From Chromobacterium alticapitis (GTDB taxonomy: Bacteria > Pseudomonadota > Gammaproteobacteria > Burkholderiales > Chromobacteriaceae): DNA of 64,000 bases. Position 1 is the stretch's first letter. Each line of letters opens with the position of its first letter. This document shows positions 56,949-64,000 of the stretch, piece after piece. The stretch spans positions 1 through 64,000 of the forward strand of contig NZ_PQWB01000010.1 in NCBI RefSeq assembly GCF_002924365.1, given 5' to 3'. A program made the translations under genes and the position numbers. The notes beneath the pieces were generated by a model. The model did no database searches. It was not told the origin of the DNA and was given only the letters and a program-made list of their open reading frames with translations.

Positions 56949-56966
56949 GGCGATTCTACTACGGAT

Positions 56967-57611
56967 TTACTGCTGGGCGGCCGTACGCTTGTGGCGCAGG
57001 TATTCGATGATGGCCGGCAGGAAGGAGACGATGATGATGCCCAGCACCAGCAGCTCCAGGTTCTTGCGCACAAAGGGCAGGTTGCCGAAGAAATAGCCGG
57101 CGTAGACGAAGCCCGCCACCCACAGCACCGCGCCGACCACGTTGTAGACCGTGAACTGGCGGTAGCCCATGGCGCCGATGCCGGCGACGAAGGGCGCGAA
57201 GGTGCGCAGGATGGGCGCGAAGCGGGTGAAGATGATGGTTTTGCCGCCGTGGCGCTCGAAGAAGGCGTGGGTCTTGTCCAGATAGTCCTGCTTGATCAGG
57301 CGCGGATAGCGCTGCAGCAGCGCCTTGCCCAGGTAGCGGCCTATGGTGTAGTTGGCGGTATTGCCCAGAACGCCGGCCACGATCAGCGTGCCGGTCAGCG
57401 TGTGCACGTCCATCTGGCCCATGGCGGCCAGCGCGCCGGCGACGAACAGCAAGGAATCTCCCGGCAGGAAGGGCGTCACCACCAGGCCGGTTTCGCAGAA
57501 GATGATCAGGAACAGAATGGCGTAGATCCACGGGCCGTAGTTGGCCACCAGCTGCGCCAGGTGGGTATCGATGTGCAGAATGAAATCGATCAGGAATGTC
57601 AGGACTTCCAT
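56967..57611 (-). CDS. dedA: DedA-family inner-membrane protein
   Basis: A 214-residue SNARE-associated/DedA protein. [25 protein letters not shown] and the arginine-containing [37 protein letters not shown] are the family's re-entrant-loop motifs. DedA proteins recycle undecaprenyl phosphate or other lipids across the membrane. GGAAC precedes ATG 57611. It stands alone between two terminators. Confidence 0.94.
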   Translation of the reverse strand: MEVLTFLIDFILHIDTHLAQLVANYGPWIYAILFLIIFCETGLVVTPFLPGDSLLFVAGALAAMGQMDVHTLTGTLIVAGVLGNTANYTIGRYLGKALLQRYPRLIKQDYLDKTHAFFERHGGKTIIFTRFAPILRTFAPFVAGIGAMGYRQFTVYNVVGAVLWVAGFVYAGYFFGNLPFVRKNLELLVLGIIIVSFLPAIIEYLRHKRTAAQQ

Positions 57612-57658
57612 GAGGGTTCCCGTGCGTAATTGAAGTGCGGGTTGAGCGAAGGGCGCGC

Positions 57659-57685
57659 AAAAAACTGGCCGGACAAGCCGGCCAG
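57659..57685 (-). terminator. intrinsic terminator upstream of dedA
   Basis: CTGGCCGGACAAGCCGGCCAG forms a 9-bp stem; on the minus strand it is followed by TTTTTT. It stops readthrough from secF. The 57612-57888 gap also holds other hairpins but no gene. Confidence 0.8.
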
Positions 57686-57810
57686 GCTGCTGACAAAGTG
57701 AATCGGTACGATTCTAGAGGACCCGGCACAACCGGGCCTCGCCAAATAAGCGGCTCATTCGGCAGCCTTCCTATTTGAATCCCAATTCCCGGCCCTTGCC
57801 CTCAAGGGAG

Positions 57811-57832
57811 CCTCGCCTTCAAGAAGGCGAGG
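57811..57832. repeat. hairpin in the secF-dedA gap
   Basis: CCTCGCCTTC / GAAGGCGAGG, perfect 10-bp arms around AA. It has no T tract. Confidence 0.6.
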
Positions 57833-57850
57833 AGGGCTATCAACAGCCGA

Positions 57851-57871
57851 CTGGCCGGACAAGCCGGCCAG
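57851..57871. repeat. second copy of the CTGGCCGG hairpin
   Basis: Identical to 57665-57685 over 22 bases including the preceding A. This copy, just after the secF stop, lacks a T tract on the minus strand. Confidence 0.7.
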
Positions 57872-57888
57872 TTTATGGGATGCGGGGA

Positions 57889-58824
57889 TCAGACCACCGC
57901 TTCCTCTTTTTGTTTCACCGGCTTGATCATGTGCTCGCGCTTCACGCCCAGCCACAGGGCGATCGGGCTGGCCACCAGCACGGAGGAGTAGATGCCGAAC
58001 ACGATGCCTATGGTCAGCGCCATGGCGAAGCCGTGCAGCGCCGGGCCGCCGAATACCAGCATGGACACCACCATCATTTCAGTGGAGAAGTGGGTGATGA
58101 TGGTGCGGCTCATGGTGGAGGTGATGGCGTTGTCTATCACCTCGTTCACCGCCATGTGGCGGGTGCCCGTCTTGCGGAAGTTTTCGCGGATCCGGTCGAA
58201 CACCACCACCGATTCGTTCACCGAGTAGCCCAGCACCGCCAGGATGCCGGCCAGCACGGTCAACGAGAACTCCCAGCGGAAGAAGGCGAAGCAGCCCAGG
58301 ATGATCACCACGTCGTGCATATTGGCGATGATGGCCGCCACGGCGAAGCGCCATTCGAAGCGGATGGCCAGGTAGAGCATGATGCCCAGGCACACCAGGA
58401 TGATCGCTGTCAGGCCGCTGGACACCAGTTCGGCGCCCACGCTGGGGCCGACGAAATCCACCTTGCGTAGTTGCACGGTGGCGTCGGCGGCCTTCAGCGA
58501 GCCCATCACCTTGTCGGAGAGCTGGGCGGAGCTGGTGCCAGGCTTGTTCGGCAGGCGGATCATCACGTCGCGGCTGCTGCCCAGGTTCTGCACCGTGGAC
58601 TCGCCCAGCTTCAGGCTGTCCACCTTGTCGCGGATCTGGTCCAGATTGGCCGACTGCTGATACTGCACTTCCAGCACCGTGCCGCCGGTGAACTCCACGC
58701 TGAAGTTCAGGCCGCGTGTGGCCAGGAAGAATACGGCGAGAATGAAGGTCACCAGCGAGATGGCGGTGGTGAGCCTGCCGTAGCTCATGAACGGGATATC
58801 CCGTTTGATGCGGAAAAGCTCCAT
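57889..58824 (-). CDS. secF: protein translocase subunit SecF
   Basis: A 311-residue RND-type membrane protein that with SecD uses the proton gradient to pull exported proteins across the inner membrane. The N-terminal helix is followed by the P1-like domain (LNFSVEFTGGTVLEVQY), and the conserved helices carry GVEVSSGL-like GAELVSSGLTAIILVCLGIMLYL, VLGYSVNESVVVFDRIRENFRK and FGGPALHGFAMALTIGIVFGIYSS. Last gene of tgt-yajC-secD-secF, four bases after secD. Confidence 0.96.
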   Translation of the reverse strand: MELFRIKRDIPFMSYGRLTTAISLVTFILAVFFLATRGLNFSVEFTGGTVLEVQYQQSANLDQIRDKVDSLKLGESTVQNLGSSRDVMIRLPNKPGTSSAQLSDKVMGSLKAADATVQLRKVDFVGPSVGAELVSSGLTAIILVCLGIMLYLAIRFEWRFAVAAIIANMHDVVIILGCFAFFRWEFSLTVLAGILAVLGYSVNESVVVFDRIRENFRKTGTRHMAVNEVIDNAITSTMSRTIITHFSTEMMVVSMLVFGGPALHGFAMALTIGIVFGIYSSVLVASPIALWLGVKREHMIKPVKQKEEAVV

Positions 58825-58828
58825 TGGA

Positions 58829-60676
58829 TTAGCCCTTGTTTTCCGGTTTCCACACTTGGCCGATGGCCAGCGTGGTCAGTTTGCGGCGACGGCCGTACCA
58901 CAGGTTCACCAGGCCGCGCGACACCAGCACCGCCGAGAACATGGAGGTCAGGATGCCCAGGCAGTGGACGATGGCGAAGCCGCGTATCGGACCGCTGCCG
59001 AAGATCATCAGCGCCAGGCCGGCGATCAGCGTGGTGACGTTGGAGTCCAGGATGGTGTGCCAGGCGTGGTTGTAGCCGGCCTGGATGGCCGAATGCGGCG
59101 GCATGCCGTTGCGCAGTTCCTCGCGGATGCGCTCATTGATCAGCACGTTGGCGTCAATCGCCATGCCCAGCGCCAGCGCGATGGCGGCGATGCCGGGCAG
59201 GGTCAGCGTGGCTTGCAGCACGGACAGGATGGCGATCAGGAAGAACACGTTCATCGCCAGCGACAGGGCGGAGAACACGCCGAACAGGCCGTAGTACAGC
59301 ACCATGAACACGGCGATGGCGGCAAAGCCCCACAGCGTGGCATGGAAGCCCTTCTCGATGTTTTCCTTGCCCAGGCTCGGGCCTATGGTCCGCTCTTCGA
59401 TGATGTTCATCGGCGCGGCCAGGGAGCCGGCGCGCAGCAGCAGGGCGGTGTCGTTGGCTTCGGCGCTGTTCATGCTGCCGGAGATTTCCACGCGGCCGCC
59501 GCCGATCTCGGTGCGGATCACCGGCGCGGTGACCACTTCCTTGTGGCCGCGGTCCACCAGCACCATGGCCATGCGCTTGCCCACGTTTTCAGCGGTCAGC
59601 TGGCGGAAGATGGAAGCGCCGGCGCTGTCCAGATTGATGCTGACGGCGGGCGCGCCGAACTGGTCGAAGCTGGGCTGGGCGTCGTTGATATTGTCGCCGG
59701 TCAGCTCCACGTCGCTCTTCAGCAGTATCTTGCTCTGGCCGCGCGAGGTGGCTTCGTCCAACAGCTCGTAGCCGGCCGGCACGTTGCCGGCCATCGCCTC
59801 GGCCATTTTGCCCTGGTCGTCTTCGACCATGTGCACTTCCAGCGTGGCGGTGCGGCCGATGATGTCCTTGGCGCGGGCGGTGTCCTGAATGCCGGGCAGC
59901 TGCACCACGATGCGGTTCGGACCATTCTGCTGGATGATGGGCTCGGTGGTGCCCAGCTCGTTCACGCGGTTGTGCAGGGTGGTGATGTTCTGCTTGACCG
60001 CGTCGTTCTGGATCTTGGTGATTTCTTCAGGCTTCAGCGACAGGATCAGCTTGTTGCTGGCGTCGTCGGCGCGGATGGACAGATTGGGCACGGCGCGATA
60101 GGCCACGTCCTGCGCGGACTTCAGCGTGTCGGCGTCGCGCAGCTGGACCTCCAGCGTGTTGCCGATGCGCTTGATGTCGCCATAGCGTACCTGCTTGTTT
60201 TTCAGCTCGCGCTTGATGTCGCCGGCGTAGCGCTGCATGGCCTTGTCTATTGCCGCCTTCATGTCCACTTCAAGCAGGAAGTGCACACCGCCGCGCAAGT
60301 CCAGGCCAAGGAACATCGGGTTGGCGCGCAGCGAGGACAGCCAGGCCGGGGAAGCCGGCAGCAGGTTCAGCGCGATGATGTAGTTGTCGCCCAGCGCGTG
60401 CTGGATGGCGTCGCGGGCCTTCAGCTGGGTGTCGGTGTCCTTGAAGCGGATCTTCAGGGTGTTGCTGTCGAGGAACTCGCCGTCGGGGCTGATGTTCTGC
60501 GCCTTCAGCGCGTCTTCCACGCGCGCCATCAGCGCCGTGTCCACCGGAATGGATTGACGCGTGCTGGAGACCTGCACCGCGGGGGTCTCGCCATAGAAAT
60601 TAGGCAGCGTGTAGATCGCGGACAGGATCAGCGCCACCGCGATGACGAGGTATTTCCAGAGAGGGTAGCGGTTCAT
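58829..60676 (-). CDS. secD: protein translocase subunit SecD
   Basis: A 615-residue partner of SecF with six helices and a large periplasmic region. Markers are MFLGLDLRGGVHFLLEVD, QLPGIQDTARAKDIIGRTATLE, the DQFGAPAVSINLDSAGASIF domain and the C-terminal ALGMAIDANVLINERIREELRNGMPPHSAIQAGY and GSGPIRGFAIVHCLGILTSMFSAV. It is 67 bases after yajC and ends four bases before secF. Confidence 0.97.
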   Translation of the reverse strand: MNRYPLWKYLVIAVALILSAIYTLPNFYGETPAVQVSSTRQSIPVDTALMARVEDALKAQNISPDGEFLDSNTLKIRFKDTDTQLKARDAIQHALGDNYIIALNLLPASPAWLSSLRANPMFLGLDLRGGVHFLLEVDMKAAIDKAMQRYAGDIKRELKNKQVRYGDIKRIGNTLEVQLRDADTLKSAQDVAYRAVPNLSIRADDASNKLILSLKPEEITKIQNDAVKQNITTLHNRVNELGTTEPIIQQNGPNRIVVQLPGIQDTARAKDIIGRTATLEVHMVEDDQGKMAEAMAGNVPAGYELLDEATSRGQSKILLKSDVELTGDNINDAQPSFDQFGAPAVSINLDSAGASIFRQLTAENVGKRMAMVLVDRGHKEVVTAPVIRTEIGGGRVEISGSMNSAEANDTALLLRAGSLAAPMNIIEERTIGPSLGKENIEKGFHATLWGFAAIAVFMVLYYGLFGVFSALSLAMNVFFLIAILSVLQATLTLPGIAAIALALGMAIDANVLINERIREELRNGMPPHSAIQAGYNHAWHTILDSNVTTLIAGLALMIFGSGPIRGFAIVHCLGILTSMFSAVLVSRGLVNLWYGRRRKLTTLAIGQVWKPENKG

Positions 60677-60743
60677 GTTCTAGTTCTGGGGTGGAAAATG
60701 AACAGGCCGCCAGCGGAAGGTTCCGGGGGCGGCCGTGATGGGC

Positions 60744-61064
60744 TTACAGGGACTTCAGCGTGCCCTTTTCCAGCTTGGCGCTGACGGCGCCGCGCTGCAC
60801 GTTGATTTCAACCTTGTCGGCGATCTCCAGCGTCAGGTATTGCTCGCTGACCTTGGATACGCGGCCGATGATGCCGCCCTGGGTGACGACTTCGTCGCCC
60901 TTCTGGATTTCCGACAGCATCTTCTGGGTTTCCTTCATGCGCTTCTGCTGAGGACGGATCATCAGGAAGTAGAACAGCACGAAGATCACGATCATGGGCA
61001 GGAAGCCCATCAGGTCGAAACCGGAAGGCGCGGCGCCGGCGGCGTAAGCGGGAGTAATGAACAT
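60744..61064 (-). CDS. yajC: preprotein translocase accessory subunit YajC
   Basis: A 106-residue single-pass protein: helix MGFLPMIVIFVLFYFLMIRPQQKRMKE, then a soluble domain with KGDEVVTQGGIIGRVSKVSEQYLTLEI. AGGAG lies nine bases before ATG 61064. It belongs with SecDF in the operon. The much longer in-frame extension upstream (to 61463) overlaps tgt and is rejected. Confidence 0.96.
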   Translation of the reverse strand: MFITPAYAAGAAPSGFDLMGFLPMIVIFVLFYFLMIRPQQKRMKETQKMLSEIQKGDEVVTQGGIIGRVSKVSEQYLTLEIADKVEINVQRGAVSAKLEKGTLKSL

Positions 61065-61252
61065 CAGGGAAACTCCTAGATTCGTTATGCTTGAATTCAA
61101 ACAGGCCATTGTAGCCATGCTCCATGGCTTTTCCAACCATGGAGAATGGCAAGAGCTTGGGACCGGCGGCGGAGCATTGCGGTTCCCCATGGCGAAGAGC
61201 GGCGCGGCGAAAGCGAAACCCACGCCGCGCGCGCCGCTTTTGCCGGGCGAGC

Positions 61253-62395
<1,143 letters not shown>

Positions 62396-62460
62396 TTAGC
62401 AAAATCAGTCCGCTAGTATACAGCAAGCGCGCGGGCTGCGCCGAAAGCGCAAAAAAGTGC

Positions 62461-62489
62461 TTGCCAAGACAGGGAGGCTCTTATACTAT
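62461..62489 (+). promoter_or_regulatory. candidate promoter of the tRNA-Val / thrS transcription unit
   Basis: TTGCCA (62461-62466) and TACTAT (62484-62489) are 17 bases apart, about 16 bases before the tRNA. Because only 24 bases separate the tRNA from the leader reading frame, this is also the likeliest promoter for the attenuator. Confidence 0.5.
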
Positions 62490-62504
62490 GCACACCTCGA
62501 CGAC

Positions 62505-62581
62505 AGGCACGTAGCTCAGTTGGTTAGAGCACCACCTTGACATGGTGGGGGTCGTTGGTTCGAATCCAATCGTGCCTACCA
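62505..62581 (+). tRNA. tRNA-Val (anticodon GAC)
   Basis: A complete 77-base cloverleaf. The acceptor AGGCACG pairs with CGTGCCT before A-CCA; D arm GCTC/GAGC; anticodon stem CCACC/GGTGG with loop TTGACAT (GAC reads GUC/GUU Val codons); T arm GTTGG/CCAAT (one G-T pair) with TTCGAAT. The 3' CCA is encoded. Confidence 0.97.
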
Positions 62582-62605
62582 AATTAAATGCATGGAGTTT
62601 TTCAA

Positions 62606-62653
62606 GTGAAATTCTTGCGAACTACCACAACCCGACATACTCACGAAAGCTGA
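62606..62653 (+). CDS. threonine-rich leader peptide of thrS (15 aa)
   Basis: GTG 62606 opens a 15-codon frame, MKFLRTTTTRHTHES, ending TGA 62651-62653. Four consecutive Thr codons (ACT ACC ACA ACC, 62621-62632) and one more (ACT 62639) make a third of the peptide threonine, the hallmark of an attenuator leader. GGAG at 62594-62597 lies eight bases before the start. An in-frame ATG at 62588 lies too close to the tRNA end to have its own site. The Thr codons overlap the 5' arm of the first leader hairpin, so ribosome stalling would change RNA folding. Confidence 0.75.
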   Translation: MKFLRTTTTRHTHES

Positions 62654-62710
62654 GCCTTGCGGGTTGTACCATGCGAAAAAGAAGTGCGGCTCAGGCCGCA
62701 CTTTTTTTTT
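62627..62710 (+). terminator. thrS transcription attenuator (mutually exclusive hairpins and terminator)
   Basis: Region 1 ACAACCCG (62627-62634) pairs with region 2 CGGGTTGT (62660-62667), with an inner CTCA/TGAG stem (62640-62643 with 62651-62654). The terminator is AAGTGCGGC (62682-62690) with GCCGCACTT (62695-62703), TCAG loop, followed by nine T. The antiterminator is CTGAGCC (62650-62656) with GGCTCAG (62688-62694), which destroys both other structures. Stalling at the Thr codons covers region 1 and frees the antiterminator. Confidence 0.75.
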
Positions 62711-62764
62711 GTCCTTTTGCTTTAGAATCGCTCACAAAAATCTCTCGCCCTCGTTGGAGTTGAC

Positions 62765-64000
62765 ATGCCAGACATTCGCTTGCCGGACGGCTCGGTCCGT
62801 TCTTTCGACAAACCGGTAACGGTTCATGAAGTGGCCGCTTCCATCGGCACTGGTCTGGCGCGCGCCGCGCTGGCGGGCCGCGTGGATGGCCAGCTGGTGG
62901 ATACCAGCTACCTGATAGACGGCAACGCGGATTTGGCCATCGTCACCGATAAGGACGCCGACGGCCTGTCCATCATCCGCCACTCCACCGCTCACTTGCT
63001 GGCTTACGCGGTCAAGGAGCTGTTCCCGGAGGCGCAGGTGACCATCGGGCCGGAGATTGAAAACGGCTTCTACTACGACTTCGCCTACAAGCGTCCGTTC
63101 ACGCCGGAAGACCTGGCAGCCATCGAGAAAAAGATGGCCGAGCTGGCGAAGAGGGATATTCCGGTGGAGCGCTACGAGCTGCCGCGCGATGAGGCCATCG
63201 CCTACTTCAAGAGCATAGGCGAGGCCTACAAGGCCGAAATCATCGAATCGATCCCGCAGGGCGAGGTGTTGTCCTTGTATCGCGAGGGCGAATTCACCGA
63301 CCTGTGCCGCGGTCCGCACGTGCCGTCCACCGGCAAGCTCAAGGTATTCAAGCTGATGAAGGTGGCCGGCGCCTACTGGCGCGGCGACAGCAAGAACGAG
63401 ATGCTGCAGCGCGTCTACGGCACGGCCTGGGCCAAGAAGGAAGACCTGGAAGCGTATCTGTTCATGCTGGAAGAGGCGGAGAAGCGCGATCACCGCAAGC
63501 TGGGCGTGCAGCTGGACCTGTTCCACCTGCAGGACGAGGCGCCGGGCATGGTGTTCTGGCACCCCAAGGGCTGGCAGCTGTGGCAGAACGTCGAGCAATA
63601 CATGCGCGCCAAGCTGAATCATGAAGGCTACAAGGAAGTGCGCACGCCGATGATGATGGACGCCAACTTGTGGGAGCGTTCCGGCCATGCCGCCAACTAC
63701 CGCGAGAACATGTTCATCACTGAATCGGAAAAGCGCGACTATGCGGTGAAGCCGATGAACTGCCCGGGCCATGTGCAGATCTTCAACAGCGGCCTGCGCT
63801 CCTATCGCGATCTGCCGCTGCGCTACGCTGAGTTCGGTTCCTGCCATAGAAACGAACCGTCCGGCGCGCTGCACGGCATCATGCGCGTGCGCGGCTTTGT
63901 GCAAGATGATGGCCACATCTTCTGTACGGAAGACCAGATCAATCAGGAAGCCAAGGATTTCCACCGCCTGGTGATGGAAGTGTACGACCGATTCGGCTTC
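62765..64000 (+). CDS. thrS: threonyl-tRNA synthetase (3' truncated by the window)
   Basis: The first 412 residues of a protein of usually about 640. The TGS domain ([28 protein letters not shown]) is followed by the editing domain with the HxxxH pattern in [19 protein letters not shown] and the [19 protein letters not shown] segments, then the class II catalytic core ([17 protein letters not shown]; motif 2 in [27 protein letters not shown]) with the zinc-binding Cys in [14 protein letters not shown] lies five bases before ATG 62765. It is preceded by an attenuator and tRNA-Val; infC and ribosomal protein genes usually follow outside the window. Confidence 0.97.
   Translation, partial: MPDIRLPDGSVRSFDKPVTVHEVAASIGTGLARAALAGRVDGQLVDTSYLIDGNADLAIVTDKDADGLSIIRHSTAHLLAYAVKELFPEAQVTIGPEIENGFYYDFAYKRPFTPEDLAAIEKKMAELAKRDIPVERYELPRDEAIAYFKSIGEAYKAEIIESIPQGEVLSLYREGEFTDLCRGPHVPSTGKLKVFKLMKVAGAYWRGDSKNEMLQRVYGTAWAKKEDLEAYLFMLEEAEKRDHRKLGVQLDLFHLQDEAPGMVFWHPKGWQLWQNVEQYMRAKLNHEGYKEVRTPMMMDANLWERSGHAANYRENMFITESEKRDYAVKPMNCPGHVQIFNSGLRSYRDLPLRYAEFGSCHRNEPSGALHGIMRVRGFVQDDGHIFCTEDQINQEAKDFHRLVMEVYDRFGF

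Noticed and set aside
57755..57955. 66-codon frame between secF and dedA
   Set aside because: It overlaps secF and hairpin repeats, with no ribosome binding site.
58787..60784. 665-codon reading frame antisense to secD
   Set aside because: Shadow of secD; no start signal or domain.

Overview
The window looks like chromosomal DNA of a betaproteobacterium of the order Neisseriales, most likely Chromobacterium or a close relative. This is inferred from the high G+C content, the gene families present (acetoacetate decarboxylase, sedolisin and M35 secreted proteases, quinol-type NorB, YqjD/E/K) and protein sequences resembling Chromobacterium; no database search was possible and the species is not determined. 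I see no insertion sequence, prophage, CRISPR array or other mobile element. Gene density is high and most genes have clear Shine-Dalgarno sequences.

Layout, left to right. 1-150: end of an rRNA operon (3' part of 5S rRNA, then terminators). 200-7407: YdgJ-like oxidoreductase, a small unknown protein, acetoacetate decarboxylase, a secreted sedolisin, moaA, an unknown protein and serB. 7481-10260: a bufferin-type RiPP operon (two small exported Cys4 precursors, a DUF692/MNIO enzyme, a DUF2063 partner and a DoxX membrane protein), probably for copper handling. 10441-12960: queC-queD-queE for queuosine precursor synthesis, with an unusual QueD made of three PTPS-like units; tgt, the next player in that pathway, lies near the right end. 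13167-21310: a secreted M35 metalloprotease, then a signalling block (receiver-phosphatase, receiver-diguanylate cyclase, large hybrid histidine kinase). 21365-26222: periplasmic prolyl oligopeptidase and a NemR-controlled electrophile detoxification set (nitroreductase and old yellow enzyme) with two identical operators.

26391-29334: metallophosphoesterase plus cupredoxin, and the divergent rcnR/rcnA Ni/Co efflux pair with two textbook RcnR operators. 29449-37554: a nitric-oxide defence regulon (norB, hmp, nsrR) with four NsrR-type 23-bp boxes, interrupted by a secreted glucoamylase. 37559-43623: VOC protein, YnfA, paired YdcZ transporters, LysR, photolyase, AraC and EamA exporter. 43624-46780: a long structured leader, an NRAMP-related transporter whose metal-site motifs differ from Mn/Fe NRAMPs, and an MgtC-like protein; together these suggest magnesium. 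46965-53389: class I fumarase, methyltransferase, L,D-transpeptidase, a TfoX-C/TadA fusion, an Ala-rich unknown protein and yqjDEK. 53512-62368: MFS transporter, mutL, dedA and tgt-yajC-secD-secF.

The most interesting region is the right end. A tRNA-Val(GAC) gene is followed by a 15-codon leader reading frame with four consecutive Thr codons, a set of mutually exclusive hairpins, an intrinsic terminator, and then thrS. This has every part of a transcription attenuator for threonyl-tRNA synthetase, cotranscribed with a tRNA. Two further regulatory architectures stand out: an intrinsic terminator lying between two NsrR boxes upstream of hmp, and the two-precursor bufferin operon with a candidate ECF-type promoter.
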